From Oceanobacillus jeddahensis (GTDB taxonomy: Bacteria > Bacillota > Bacilli > Bacillales > Amphibacillaceae): a stretch of 64,000 bases of DNA. A program made the translations under genes and the position numbers. Below are positions 17,855 to 27,658 of this stretch, piece after piece (the first letter of the stretch is position 1; the number at the start of each line of letters is the position of its first letter). The stretch covers positions 1 through 64,000 of the forward strand of contig NZ_CCDM010000003.1 in assembly GCF_000750635.1 (NCBI RefSeq). The letters are read 5' to 3'. Under the pieces are notes generated by a model that saw nothing but the letters and a program-made list of their open reading frames with translations, made no database searches and had not been told where the DNA came from.

Positions 17855-18575
17855 AATACCTGTCTTAGAGATATTCGGTCCAACCATTCAAGGGGAAGGA
17901 ATGGTCGTTGGCAGAAAGACGATGTTTGTGCGGACCACTGGATGTGATTACCGGTGCGCCTGGTGCGATTCCGCATTTACATGGGACGGAAGTGCCAAAG
18001 ACGACATTATGCCGATGACGAGTGAGGAAATTTGGCAGCGGCTGCAAGAAATAGGCGGGAATCACTTTGATCATGTGACAATTTCAGGCGGGAACCCGGC
18101 TTTATTATCTGCTATAGATGATTTGATTGATTTGCTTCAGGAAAACAATATTGAGGTTGCGCTGGAAACACAAGGAAGCCGTTACCAGGGTTGGTTTGTT
18201 AAAATTGATGATCTGACCATTTCTCCTAAACCGCCAAGCTCTAAGATGAAAACAAACTGGGAGAAGCTAGATGATATTATCTATCAATTGGAAGTAAATA
18301 ATCGCTTAGTACATACTAGTTTGAAAGTAGTAATTTTTGATAAAGAAGATCTTCATTATGCGGAAAAAGTGCATCAACGCTATCCGAAGCTTGCTTTTTT
18401 CCTGCAGGTAGGAAATGATGATCTGGAAGAAATAGAGCCGCAGCAATTATCCAGATACTTACTGGATAAGTATGAATGGTTAATTGATCAAGTCATGGCG
18501 TCCTCAGTCTTGAACCGTGTTCGCGTCCTTCCGCAGGTACATGCATTAGTTTGGGGAAATAAGCGAGGGGTATAG
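17847..18575 (+). CDS. queE: 7-carboxy-7-deazaguanine synthase (radical SAM)
   Basis: Radical SAM enzyme that contracts carboxytetrahydropterin to 7-carboxy-7-deazaguanine. The cluster motif CDYRCAWC (CX3CX2C, about residues 31-38) and the TISGGNPAL segment are present. The length of 242 residues is normal. I chose ATG at 17847, overlapping queD by eight bases, rather than the longer open frame. queF, which often completes this operon in Bacillus, is absent here and presumably lies elsewhere. Confidence 0.93.
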   Translation: MRKIPVLEIFGPTIQGEGMVVGRKTMFVRTTGCDYRCAWCDSAFTWDGSAKDDIMPMTSEEIWQRLQEIGGNHFDHVTISGGNPALLSAIDDLIDLLQENNIEVALETQGSRYQGWFVKIDDLTISPKPPSSKMKTNWEKLDDIIYQLEVNNRLVHTSLKVVIFDKEDLHYAEKVHQRYPKLAFFLQVGNDDLEEIEPQQLSRYLLDKYEWLIDQVMASSVLNRVRVLPQVHALVWGNKRGV

Positions 18576-18681
18576 GCAAAAAGATAAATCTACAGATAAT
18601 CTATAATAGAAATGATGAAGAGAAACTGTTATACTTCTAGCAAAACAGCTAATAAAATGATAACAATGGAGGGCGCTTATA

Positions 18682-19497
18682 TTGATTCATCTTATATTCG
18701 GAATTGCCGCAGATAGTGGTTTAAAACATGCATTTCGGGAGCAAAACCATCAAATTATCGGGTTCCCCACCGATTTTTCTACAGGTCCGATCAACCATAT
18801 TCATCAGCCTGAGGGTATCAAGGAGCATTTTAATTGGAAGGCTTTCTCTTTTCAAGAGGAAGCGGACTATGACTATGGTATGGAACAAGTCGCTTTTCAA
18901 AGGGCGCTGAAGCAGCTATCCGAAATAAAAGAAGGAGATAAGCTGACCATCTGGACTTGTAAAAATGCATCGGAGCAAATCGGCCTGAGAATCAGCTGTT
19001 ATTTATTAAAAGAGAAGAAGGTGGAATTAACACTGATAAATACTGCTGAAGCAATGAAGGAATATATGAATGGAAAAGGCCTTAATATTGACATTCGTAC
19101 GACGGCAGAATGTAATATGCAGCAGCTGCTTCATTTTTATACACATTCAAATACTGCAGTTACAAAAGAAATGAGGAAAAACTTCGAACAAGCAGGAGAA
19201 GAATTGCTTCAGCGTGTCAGTATAGTCCGTTCTTGGAAGCAAGGGGAAATAATAGATGAATTAGAAACCAGAGATGATGAATTTATTATGGAATATACGA
19301 AAAGAGAAGAGCAGGAAGGTAAAGCAGATGATTTTATAATTGCTGCAAGAGTTGTTGGTGGCGTATTAGGGGAATCTGATCAAATTTTGTCAGATTTATG
19401 GATTGAATACCGGATTCGTTCACTTATCCAGTCTGGCTGTCTGATGTATAAAGGCAGTTTGCAATCCATGCGTATGTATAGTATAAAAGTGGCCTGA
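18682..19497 (+). CDS. DUF1835/DUF3658 domain protein
   Basis: A 271-residue cytosolic protein. The N-terminal 120 residues match DUF1835 (MIHLIFG start, FPTDFSTGP near residue 30, WTCKNASEQIGL near 90). The C-terminal 100 residues match DUF3658 (DDEFI, then ARVVGGVLGES and LIQSGCLMYKG). Such proteins are common and uncharacterised in Bacilli. TTG at 18682 has GGAGGG nine bases upstream. It is 106 bases from queE and may have its own promoter. Confidence 0.8.
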   Translation: MIHLIFGIAADSGLKHAFREQNHQIIGFPTDFSTGPINHIHQPEGIKEHFNWKAFSFQEEADYDYGMEQVAFQRALKQLSEIKEGDKLTIWTCKNASEQIGLRISCYLLKEKKVELTLINTAEAMKEYMNGKGLNIDIRTTAECNMQQLLHFYTHSNTAVTKEMRKNFEQAGEELLQRVSIVRSWKQGEIIDELETRDDEFIMEYTKREEQEGKADDFIIAARVVGGVLGESDQILSDLWIEYRIRSLIQSGCLMYKGSLQSMRMYSIKVA

Positions 19498-19520
19498 GTT
19501 TCTCTAACATGGAATAGCTA

Positions 19521-19570
19521 TCATCCTATCAAAAAGAGGGCATGAAACATCGCTTTTTGATAGGGTGATG
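19521..19570. terminator. Strong stem-loop between convergent genes
   Basis: CCTATCAAAAAG (19525-19536) pairs perfectly with CTTTTTGATAGG (19553-19564), extended by TCAT/GTGA. It lacks a clear T-run, so it may be a weak bidirectional terminator or mRNA 3' protector. Confidence 0.5.
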
Positions 19571-19587
19571 GCATATTTTATCTGAAT

Positions 19588-20346
19588 CTACAGTAATAAA
19601 ATAACCCCGCCAACCAACGGAACAGCAACCATAGCAATTTTCAAAACCAATGGATGCAGCCGTGTTGTAAATTTAGCGCCGATATAAGAACCTATAATTG
19701 TTCCGATAACCACTTCTGCAAATAATTTTAAATCGAGAAAACCAACGGAATAGTAACCGATACCGCCTACCAGGGCAATTGGTATAATCACAAGCATTGT
19801 GGTGCCCGCAGATAGTTGAATGGATAAACCGAAGAAAACAAGCAGTCCAATTTGAATAAATGGAGTAGAACCAATTCCAAAGACACCTGATAATAACCCC
19901 GTTATGATACCAATGCCACCAGCTGTTAACCAAAACCTGCTTCTGGAGGAACGATTTTTCTCTGCAAAATGTTGAGTTGCAAATTTACCAAAGCCAACGG
20001 TTACACGAATCCACAGCAATATGGCTGATAAAATTAACATTGCTGCTGTAAAGCCTTCTAATTCATTTTCTGGAATGAAACTTGCAAGTCTGGAACCCAA
20101 AAAAGCTCCCGCTGCCCCAAATAACCCTGTTGCCAGCCCAATTTTTACCATCGTATTTCTTTCTCTTAAGTGACTGATTGTTCCAGATAACGATGTAAAA
20201 ACCATTGCTGCCAAGGACGTTCCCAGAGCCATATGTATAGGAATATCAAAGACTTCACTAAGTATGGCGATAATAAAACCGGAACCGCCTGCTCCGATAA
20301 AGCCTAGTAACAAACCGATTACCAGCATCGTTAATAAAACAACCAA
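19588..20346 (-). CDS. TSUP (TauE/SafE) family membrane transporter
   Basis: A 252-residue protein with about eight hydrophobic segments in two halves. The repeats GFIGAGGSGF (about 15-24) and GVFGIGSTPFIQIG (about 158) are the duplicated TSUP signature. Family members export sulfite, sulfonates or other sulfur or carbon anions. TTG start at 20346 follows AAAGGGA. It stands alone on the minus strand; there is no sulfur gene nearby to fix the substrate. Confidence 0.85.
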   Translation of the reverse strand: MVVLLTMLVIGLLLGFIGAGGSGFIIAILSEVFDIPIHMALGTSLAAMVFTSLSGTISHLRERNTMVKIGLATGLFGAAGAFLGSRLASFIPENELEGFTAAMLILSAILLWIRVTVGFGKFATQHFAEKNRSSRSRFWLTAGGIGIITGLLSGVFGIGSTPFIQIGLLVFFGLSIQLSAGTTMLVIIPIALVGGIGYYSVGFLDLKLFAEVVIGTIIGSYIGAKFTTRLHPLVLKIAMVAVPLVGGVILLL

Positions 20347-20565
20347 AATAAAAATCCCTTTCTATTTCTAAAACTACAACAGCCATTATAACATAAGGAT
20401 TGAAAAATTTTGGGAGGAAGATATGTTGGATAATCTCTTTGAATTTTTCAAGTAATAGAATATAGATTAAATAGAAGACGTTTTGCTATTGTAATGAACC
20501 AAACTACCTTGGAAAAGCGATATAACAGGGAAGTAAATCGCTCTGTTATATCGCTTTCAAGCTAG

Positions 20566-22020
20566 TTATAACAATCCAACCCACTGCCAATAAGTAGCAC
20601 TAAACAGGATGATAAGCAGGTATCCAATCACAGTAAGCGGGATACCGGATTTGATAAATTGTTTTAAAGTAAATGTTCTTGTACCATAGGCCAGCATATT
20701 TTGTGGAGCACTGACCGGCAATAAGAAACCGAAACTGATAACAAATTGCATAATCAAGACAAGTCCGGGACCATTAAAGGTTGTTGGCTCCATGGATCCG
20801 ACTAAAGCAATAACGATTGGAATAAAAGCAGATGCCAGACTGGTTGCACTTGCAAAGCCTAAGTGAATCAAAATATTAAATAAAGCAAGTACGGCAATCA
20901 TTGCAACCAGAGGTAAGGAAGAAACACCCAATATTTCAAAGGAATTAGAAGAAAGCCAGGTTGCTCCTTCTGTTGCCAATAAGACAATCCCTAATGAGAT
21001 TCCCGTTGCAAATACAATTAATGTGCCCCAGGGTACTTTAGTCTGTACTTCTTTCCAGGAAAAGATACCAATTATCGGTGTCAGCATAACGGCAACTGCT
21101 ACAATGGTAACCGTAGTAGAATCTAAAGGATGCAAAATACCTTCTGTGGACCAGAATAATAAGAGCATTCCGGCGATAATGACCAAACGCCATTCTTTGC
21201 CGCTCATTTTTCCAAGCTCTTTCAGTTGTTTATCAATACTTATTCCTTCCTGCATTTCCGACATATCCGGCTTAATCAGATTAACCATAACAATATATAG
21301 TAAAATTGACATAATCACGGACTACGGGGCGGCGTAAAGAAACCATTCTCCCCATGTCACATCGATCCCGAATGCAGAATCCATAAATCCTAATGCAACC
21401 ATGTTTTGTGCGGCTGCTGTTTTTATTCCAATATTCCAAATAGAGATAGACTGTACCGCTGTAATCATTAATAATGCCGCTAACTTACTTTGTTTTGCTA
21501 ATCCAAATGCAGCAACAATTCCTAATAAAATAGGCACAAGCGTACCTGCACGCGCTGTAGCACTTGGAACAAACAATGCAAGTACAAAACTGACAATAAT
21601 GGTTCCCAAAACAAGCGCTCCAGGCTTAGTGCCAACCTTTGACATAATATATAATGCTATCCGCCTGTGTAGTCCGGTGATTTCCATCGCTGTAGCTAAA
21701 ACAAGTGCTCCTCCGACAAGGAGTACGGCGGAAGAACTAAACCCTTCTACGGCCATGCCCAGTCCCTGACTCGTTCCGTAAATGGTCCCCGGATCTTCAA
21801 TAGTGGGGGAGATTCCAATAAGAACAGCCAATAAACTGACGATCATCACTGCACTGACAGGGTAAGAGACCGCTTCCGTAACCCATAAAACAATCGCAAA
21901 GGCTAAGACAGCAAGCGCTCGCTGTCCAACTAGAGGCAATGAATCTGGGTTAGGCAGAATTAAAATAATAATCAGAACTGGAAAAGCTGTAATAAGCGCA
22001 ATAGCATCTTTCTTTTTCAC
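20566..22020 (-). pseudogene. SLC13/DASS divalent-anion:Na+ symporter, interrupted by in-frame TAG
   Basis: Two pieces, 22020-21322 (232 codons) and 21318-20566 (250 codons), lie in the same frame with only TAG and TCC between them. Together they make a normal-length (about 484 residue) CitT/SdcS-type transporter. The break falls in the conserved AAP-x-S-V-I-M-S stretch before a helix, where a single amber codon replaces one residue (TGG to TAG is a one-base change). Both halves look intact otherwise, so the mutation is recent, or it is a sequencing error or a suppressed stop. If expressed, the second half has its own GTG but no clear ribosome site. Confidence 0.8.
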
Positions 22021-22244
22021 GAAAACCCCTACCTTCCTTTATTTACCTTTATTGTAATATAAAAAATCCTAATTTATGATTTTTTTCACATGTTACAATA
22101 AAATGAATTTGTGTGTTTATTCACAAATCATTCAAAAAGTATATTTCATCCATTATACATATAACTTAAAAAGCTGGCTTTTAAATAACTCTTATTCAAT
22201 CACAAAATAAACAGCTCTTTGACGAAGAATATATTTTATATTAA

Positions 22245-22272
22245 TATATTCAATATACGGATATTGAATATA
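22245..22272. promoter_or_regulatory. Perfect 12-bp palindrome, candidate operator of the ArsR-type gene
   Basis: TATATTCAATAT and ATATTGAATATA are perfect inverted repeats separated by ACGG, just 14 bases ahead of the start codon. ArsR-family proteins usually bind such AT-rich dyads, so autoregulation is likely. Confidence 0.6.
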
Positions 22273-22286
22273 TAGGAAGTGATGAA

Positions 22287-23441
22287 GTGGAAAGAAATTT
22301 ATTTGTATCAGCTTTACCAAAAACAAAGCTGGATGCAGTCGATTCCTTAGGAGTCTATATTTTTACAAATATTCAGCTAGTGGATTACGATTTAAACAGT
22401 TCTTCAGCGCAGAATCGATGGATCAGGGATTTTTCGGATAACTTATCAAATACCGCCAAAAGTGATTTGAAATTATTAAGAACCATTTTTGCGCATGGTG
22501 TCATTTTAAGAGATTTCTATATTAAAAAGAATTCTAATTTAACCATGAATTGGGATGCATTTATAGATTGGTGGAAGCAGCTTGATAAATCAGCCATGAT
22601 GGAACTGATTATTGATGGAATTAAAGAAACCATAGACTATTACTATAAATATCTGCCTCGTATGCCTATTGTGGAAGAGGTAATGCAAGAAGTTTGCCTG
22701 GATGAAAAGCAATTACAAGATCCTGAAAATCGTAAGAAAGCTGTGAAAGCAGTATTATTCAGCTGGTCAGTTTCTGCTGAAGAGGCAGACAACATTGCAG
22801 AGGACTATGATAATGTAGCTTATATTAAAGAAAGCATTATCAGATTGTTACACAGTTTTTGGAGTGCTGGATTGGAAAGACAGTGGGAAGAGAAGCAGGA
22901 AAAGTTAGCAACATGGGTGAGACAGCAAAAGTCTTTACTGGAAAAAACCTATCGGACAAATGGAGAAGCAATTTTTGAAATAACAGGCTTATATCCAGAT
23001 ACAACTGAGTTGGAGAATATAAACAGAGCAGAATTTATAACTTTTATTCCTGTCTCTAATATGGAAAGATTACTTTCTTTTATTCAATTCGATAAACATG
23101 TTTACCTGATGTTTGATCCTCAAGTAGAAACGGGTGGAAATAAAGAAAAGCTGGCAGATTATTATGCTGCTTTTGAAGGATTGGGTGATAAGACAAGGTT
23201 GCAAATCATTGATTTATTAGCTGAAAACAAAGAAATGTTTGCTCAGCAGATGATTCAACAGCTGAAACTGAAGCAAAGCACGGTTTCCCGCCATTTGAAC
23301 CAGTTACAACAGTCTAACCTTGTTACGGTGCATCAGGAAGGAAATGCAAAGTACTTTTCACTAAACAGAGATGCGCTCCAAAAAGTAGCGGAAAGCTTTC
23401 ATTCATTTTTAAATAGGGAAAGAAGAGGAGAAAAAAAATGA
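22287..23441 (+). CDS. ArsR-family winged-helix regulator with long N-terminal domain
   Basis: The C-terminal 90 residues are a clear ArsR winged helix (FEGLGDKTRLQIIDLL, then recognition helix LKQSTVSRHLNQL). The first 290 residues are a helical and mixed region of the type seen in Bacilli ArsR proteins of about 380 residues; its ligand is unknown. There are no obvious metal-site cysteines in the winged helix, so a metal sensor is unlikely. GTG at 22287 follows GGAAGTGA. The last four bases overlap the VOC gene. Confidence 0.8.
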   Translation: MERNLFVSALPKTKLDAVDSLGVYIFTNIQLVDYDLNSSSAQNRWIRDFSDNLSNTAKSDLKLLRTIFAHGVILRDFYIKKNSNLTMNWDAFIDWWKQLDKSAMMELIIDGIKETIDYYYKYLPRMPIVEEVMQEVCLDEKQLQDPENRKKAVKAVLFSWSVSAEEADNIAEDYDNVAYIKESIIRLLHSFWSAGLERQWEEKQEKLATWVRQQKSLLEKTYRTNGEAIFEITGLYPDTTELENINRAEFITFIPVSNMERLLSFIQFDKHVYLMFDPQVETGGNKEKLADYYAAFEGLGDKTRLQIIDLLAENKEMFAQQMIQQLKLKQSTVSRHLNQLQQSNLVTVHQEGNAKYFSLNRDALQKVAESFHSFLNRERRGEKK

Positions 23442-23848
23442 CTGATTTTCAAATTGAAAAGTTAAATACAATCGTTGTTCCAGTAAAAGACTTAGACAGG
23501 TCCACTGCATTTTACAAGAATGTATTGCATTTAGAGCAAGGCTTTACAGACAAAAGCATGGCTTTCTTTTCTGTAGGAACTCCAGAACATAAAACATCTA
23601 TATTGCTGCATATTATTGATGAGCCTGAACCGGTGGAAAAGGGGATTGTCATAGAATTTCTGGTCGATAATGTTATTTCAGCTGTTTCATCGTTAAGAAA
23701 TAGAAATGTCGAAATTGTACAAGATCCTACTGATCGTCCCTGGGGTGTGAAGGAAGCGGTGATTGCGGATCCGGATGGATATAAAATTTGGATAGTAGAA
23801 ACCGTATCGGGAAAGCAGGGGGAGATAAATAATGAATATAGTTATTGA
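23438..23848 (+). CDS. VOC/glyoxalase-bleomycin resistance family protein
   Basis: A 136-residue vicinal-oxygen-chelate domain. It opens with LNTIVVPVKDLDRSTAFYKNVL (about 6-27), contains PWGVKEAVIADPDGYKIWIVE near the C-terminus, and keeps metal-ligand-type Glu residues. Members cleave or bind small electrophiles or antibiotics. It overlaps its neighbours on both sides (4 and 17 bases), so it is translated with the ArsR and GNAT genes. Confidence 0.85.
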   Translation: MTDFQIEKLNTIVVPVKDLDRSTAFYKNVLHLEQGFTDKSMAFFSVGTPEHKTSILLHIIDEPEPVEKGIVIEFLVDNVISAVSSLRNRNVEIVQDPTDRPWGVKEAVIADPDGYKIWIVETVSGKQGEINNEYSY

Positions 23849-24326
23849 AAGAGCGGCTGTAGAACATGTCGATGCCATTGCTGCTATTTGTTCTTTTGGC
23901 TGGAAGCAAACCGTAGAAGGAAAGTTAAGTGAGGAGTACCAGAACAAGCATGCCATAGAATGGTATCATCATGAACGGGTTAAGTCAGATGTAGAAAAAG
24001 GTTCATACACCCATGTTGCTATGGTTGATTCAAAAGTAGCAGGCGTTATTGGCGGGGCGATAATGGAGCCTGGGGTCAGCCGGGTTTTTGTATTGTATGT
24101 AGATGAAAAATACCGATACCAGGGAATAGGAAGGCAATTATTAAATATACTTACAGAAGAACATAAAGAAGAAGGAGCTAAAAAGCAACGGGTGTCTGTA
24201 CAGGATGGAAATCAAAGAGGGATCCCTTTCTATGAAGCAAGAGGATTTCGATTGCAGGAAAAGAAAAACGGGGTGACGGATACAGGAGAACCGTTTGTTA
24301 ATCTGCAGTATTCGAGGAGATTATAA
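23832..24326 (+). CDS. GNAT family N-acetyltransferase
   Basis: A 164-residue acetyltransferase. The acetyl-CoA loop is in RYQGIGRQLLNIL (about 96-108), preceded by VFVLYVDEKY. The C-terminal FYEARGF motif is also typical. The substrate is unknown. It is the third gene of the ArsR-VOC-GNAT operon, a set that looks like a small detoxification or resistance unit. Confidence 0.85.
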   Translation: MNIVIERAAVEHVDAIAAICSFGWKQTVEGKLSEEYQNKHAIEWYHHERVKSDVEKGSYTHVAMVDSKVAGVIGGAIMEPGVSRVFVLYVDEKYRYQGIGRQLLNILTEEHKEEGAKKQRVSVQDGNQRGIPFYEARGFRLQEKKNGVTDTGEPFVNLQYSRRL

Positions 24327-24449
24327 AATTAATCTGTATCAGGATGAAATTAAATTTTTTAGAAAAATAGTCTGTTTATTATGATAAAATGAAATTACCT
24401 TAGCTTGAAAAGGTTTATCATAAGGAATTTAATTCAAGGAGGCGTTTAT

Positions 24450-24503
24450 ATGACAAAAAATAGAAAGTATGGAATAAGCAAAAAAGGGATAACGCCTAAC
24501 TAA
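24450..24503 (+). CDS. Possible 17-residue leader peptide
   Basis: A strong ribosome site AAGGAGGCG lies seven bases ahead of ATG. The peptide is basic (MTKNRKYGISKKGITPN). It ends 42 bases ahead of the isochorismatase-like gene. It may be a leader peptide or a free small protein. There is no family match I recognise. Confidence 0.35.
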   Translation: MTKNRKYGISKKGITPN

Positions 24504-24545
24504 CCAGTTATATCGTAATTCCCTAAATCGGAAGGGGACGAAAGA

Positions 24546-25103
24546 TTGAATCAAGTATTATTAATTATTGATGCACAACAAGAATTAGTGGATGGAAATC
24601 ATGAAAGAAGCGCAGTTTTCCAAAAATCACAGCTTATTGCTAATATTAATCTAGTAATTGAAAAAGCGGAAAGAGCAGCTGTGCCGGTCGTATTTGTAAG
24701 GGATTTAGATGTCAGTGATGGAAAAGGAAGCGGATTTGAAATTCACAAGGATATCCATGTGCCGACTGATGCGAAAATTTTCGATAAATCTGCTACAAAC
24801 GCTTTTTATGAAACGGGGCTGTTGGAATATTTAAAGTTACATCAAATAAAACATATTGTTGTTATGGGTTGCGAAACACAGCATTGTATTGACAGTGCCG
24901 TCAGAACAGCAACCATTAATGGATTTGATGTCACGTTAGTTGGAGATGGACACTCCAATCTGGGGAATAAATTGCTAAATCCAGAACAAATTATAAAGCA
25001 TCATAACGAGACACTTCATGGACATTATAATGTGGATCACTTTTCCATTATAAGAAACGCAGAGGAAGATTTACTTCATCCAACGCAGGATTCATATAGA
25101 TAA
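24546..25103 (+). CDS. Isochorismatase-family cysteine hydrolase
   Basis: A 185-residue hydrolase. The catalytic triad is visible: Asp in LIIDAQQEL (about residue 8), Lys in IFDKSATNAF (about 80), Cys in MGCETQHCIDSAVR (about 119). The cis-peptide neighbourhood VMGCET also fits. The family includes nicotinamidases, N-carbamoylsarcosine amidases and unassigned amide hydrolases; there is no extra metal motif to decide. TTG start follows GGAAGGGG. A terminator follows. Confidence 0.85.
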   Translation: MNQVLLIIDAQQELVDGNHERSAVFQKSQLIANINLVIEKAERAAVPVVFVRDLDVSDGKGSGFEIHKDIHVPTDAKIFDKSATNAFYETGLLEYLKLHQIKHIVVMGCETQHCIDSAVRTATINGFDVTLVGDGHSNLGNKLLNPEQIIKHHNETLHGHYNVDHFSIIRNAEEDLLHPTQDSYR

Positions 25104-25111
25104 TTTGATAT

Positions 25112-25141
25112 AAAAGCGGCATATATCTGTGCCGCTTTTAT
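25112..25141 (+). terminator. Rho-independent terminator
   Basis: AAAAGCGGCA and TGCCGCTTTTA form a GC-rich stem with loop TATATCTG and a T tail directly after the hydrolase gene. Confidence 0.85.
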
Positions 25142-25271
25142 GATTTTGAGAATTATCTGCCGGCAAAAGATTTGTGAAAACAGTCTTGGGTATCTCTTCC
25201 ATTTGCGTTCCTTTTGTACTATAATAATAATGTTATTTTAATGAATTATTTGTCAAATCAAGGAGGATAAA

Positions 25272-26411
25272 ATGAAGAAAGAGCGAATTATTATTTTTAT
25301 GTCATTATTATTATTTATTGCGGGGTGTAGTTCCTCAGAGGAGACTGCTTCATCAGAATCTTCGGAAGAAAATGCAGATACAGAACAAGCGGATTCGGAA
25401 GAAGAGGAAGTAGAAAGTGACATAGAAAATGAAACGGATGTAGATGAGGAAGAAGATCGATCCTCTTCTGGTTCTAATACGAGCGCGTATTTATTATCTA
25501 TAAAGCTAAATTCATTATATGCAAATGGGGAATATGAGGAAGCACTGGAATTAATCGAAGAAGGCTTGTTAGAACATCCCGAAGAAGCGGTTCTTTATAA
25601 TGATAAGGGCTATATTCTGGTTGAACTTGGCAGACTGGATGAAGGGATAGAAGCATTAGAAAAAGCGATTGAACTTGATGAGACGCTGGAATCTGCCCAT
25701 AGTAACCTTGCTTATGCATTAATTGATTTAGGCGAATATGAGGAGGCTATGGATGCTGCACAAATAGCGATTGATTTAAACCCGGATGCTCCAGAACAAT
25801 ATGTTGCTATGGGAAATGCGCTTACGATGCTTGAAAGAGATGAAGAAGCACTGTCTTATTTTGAAGACGCATTAGAAATTGATCCTCAGGCAGATTTCGC
25901 TTTGTATGGTATGGGAGCTAGTCTGCTCTTTTTAGATGAAACGGAAGAAAGTATTGTCTACTTAGAAGAGTTTTTGAAACAGCATCCGGAAGATGTTGAT
26001 GCGCTGGATATGCTTGTATATGCTTACGAGCTTTTAGAGGATTATGAAGAAGCGTTGAATTATGCTGACGAAGTATTAGAAGTGGATGATGAAATACATA
26101 TCATTTATAATCTGGATTATAAAGGCATCCTTTTAACAAAAGATGGGCAGCTGGAGGAAGCAGAGGAGCTCTACGAAAAAATGCTGGAAGAACATCCTTT
26201 AGATAAAGGAATTGCTTATTATGGTCTGGCTTTCATCGATATTGAGCGCGGCGAGATAGAAGAAGGCTTGGATCATTTGGAAGAAGCAATGGATGAGGAT
26301 CCCAGCTTAATTGATTATGCTGTGACAGATCCTATGTTTGAAGATGTTTTAGAAAATGAAAGATTTATAGAGCTGGTTGAATCTTATGAGGACTCATTTA
26401 ATGAACTATAG
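25272..26411 (+). CDS. TPR-repeat lipoprotein
   Basis: The signal peptide ends at the lipobox IAGC (residues 16-19). A 55-residue acidic, Ser/Glu-rich linker follows, then about eight tetratricopeptide repeats (residues about 78-370) with clear repeats of the A-x2-LY-x-YEEA type. TPR lipoproteins serve as scaffolds for envelope complexes; the partner is unknown. The ribosome site AAGGAGGA is strong. The protein is very acidic, in keeping with a halotolerant host. The gene stands alone. Confidence 0.88.
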   Translation: MKKERIIIFMSLLLFIAGCSSSEETASSESSEENADTEQADSEEEEVESDIENETDVDEEEDRSSSGSNTSAYLLSIKLNSLYANGEYEEALELIEEGLLEHPEEAVLYNDKGYILVELGRLDEGIEALEKAIELDETLESAHSNLAYALIDLGEYEEAMDAAQIAIDLNPDAPEQYVAMGNALTMLERDEEALSYFEDALEIDPQADFALYGMGASLLFLDETEESIVYLEEFLKQHPEDVDALDMLVYAYELLEDYEEALNYADEVLEVDDEIHIIYNLDYKGILLTKDGQLEEAEELYEKMLEEHPLDKGIAYYGLAFIDIERGEIEEGLDHLEEAMDEDPSLIDYAVTDPMFEDVLENERFIELVESYEDSFNEL

Positions 26412-26412
26412 T

Positions 26413-26442
26413 TGAGAAAAGCAATCATTTTTTGCTTTTCTG
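26413..26442 (+). terminator. Rho-independent terminator
   Basis: GAAAAGCAA and TTGCTTTTC form the stem; it lies right after the TPR lipoprotein stop. Confidence 0.75.
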
Positions 26443-26623
26443 CAGGTTTATCAGTAAATTAAATAACTATTATATACTTGATTAAAATATATTGAACAGA
26501 AATGAATAACTGGCTGTTTATTTTTCAACTTAATACACACGGTTACCTGGAAAATAAATATCTAATTATTTGCAATCAATATGAATAAATACTTAAAAAT
26601 ACCTTCAAAAGCACGTTTTCACG

Positions 26624-27586
26624 TTATAAACTATGTTCGGGAATTTTTTCTTTATTAATTCGCCATATCCCAAAAGATACACCAGCAATAATAAAGAAAA
26701 TACTGACCCACTCCAAAATAGAAGGGAATGATGACTGATAAATAAAAGAATAAAGCAGTCCGAATAATGACTCAAAGACAATCATCATTCCTGCCATGGA
26801 GACTGTCAGGCGAATCGAAGTTTGATTCCATGCCCATGTTGCAACCCACGAAGCAACAATGCCCAACACGATCACACCAATGAAATATGACATTAAGCCA
26901 TCTTTCGCTAAAAGATTACTAACTAGTTGCTGGTTTGTCAGCCAGCTAATAATCAAAACGAATAAAACGAGTGTTAATGTTTGCATGCCAACCATGGTAG
27001 AAAATAGATTAGCAGAAACCTGAGATTCTTTTTTTAAAAAGTTGGCATTAGATACCCCGTACCATGTCCATAAAGCAAGTGCAATAAAACAGCATAGAAA
27101 CCCTAATAAAAAATTACTGCTAAAGGCTGTAGTGCCGCTGCTTTCTCCTTGCTCGCTGCCATACAGCAGAAAGATTCCAACTAATATAGAACATGCGGGG
27201 ATAACCATAATTTTAAAAGGAAATTCCTTATTCCATAAATTCCCGGTCACACTAATAAGAATAGGCAGTGTTCCAATAATCAATGTTGTAACGGTTGCTC
27301 CTGCATATTGAATCCCCAAAACTAGAAAAAAGAAGTATCCTACGTTTCCGATAAATGCATAAAGCAGTGCTCTAGACCATATTCTTAATGGAGTACGGTC
27401 TGTATGTTTTTTAAATACCATAAAGAAAAGAAGCGAGTACAAACCATACATCAAATAACGTCCTAAAGTAATTTCTAATGATGAGAAGCTGGAAAGCATA
27501 TTCGGAATTAGAAAAGCTAAAGCCCAAGTTGCTCCGGCAAGCATGCCAAATACTAAACCCAGAAACGTTGAATAATTCGTTCCCAA
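26624..27586 (-). CDS. EamA/DMT superfamily transporter
   Basis: A 320-residue membrane protein with about ten helices in two EamA halves (about 10-145 and 165-305). The family contains exporters of metabolites and amino acids. TTG start at 27586 with AGGAGG nine bases upstream. It is 72 bases downstream of the TetR gene on the same strand, so the regulator probably controls it. There is no substrate clue. Confidence 0.85.
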   Translation of the reverse strand: MGTNYSTFLGLVFGMLAGATWALAFLIPNMLSSFSSLEITLGRYLMYGLYSLLFFMVFKKHTDRTPLRIWSRALLYAFIGNVGYFFFLVLGIQYAGATVTTLIIGTLPILISVTGNLWNKEFPFKIMVIPACSILVGIFLLYGSEQGESSGTTAFSSNFLLGFLCCFIALALWTWYGVSNANFLKKESQVSANLFSTMVGMQTLTLVLFVLIISWLTNQQLVSNLLAKDGLMSYFIGVIVLGIVASWVATWAWNQTSIRLTVSMAGMMIVFESLFGLLYSFIYQSSFPSILEWVSIFFIIAGVSFGIWRINKEKIPEHSL

Positions 27587-27658
27587 TGCTATTTTCCTCC
27601 TATATAACCAACAGTCTGTTTTGAATGATGATGGAATAAATTGTCCATGCTATTTCTT

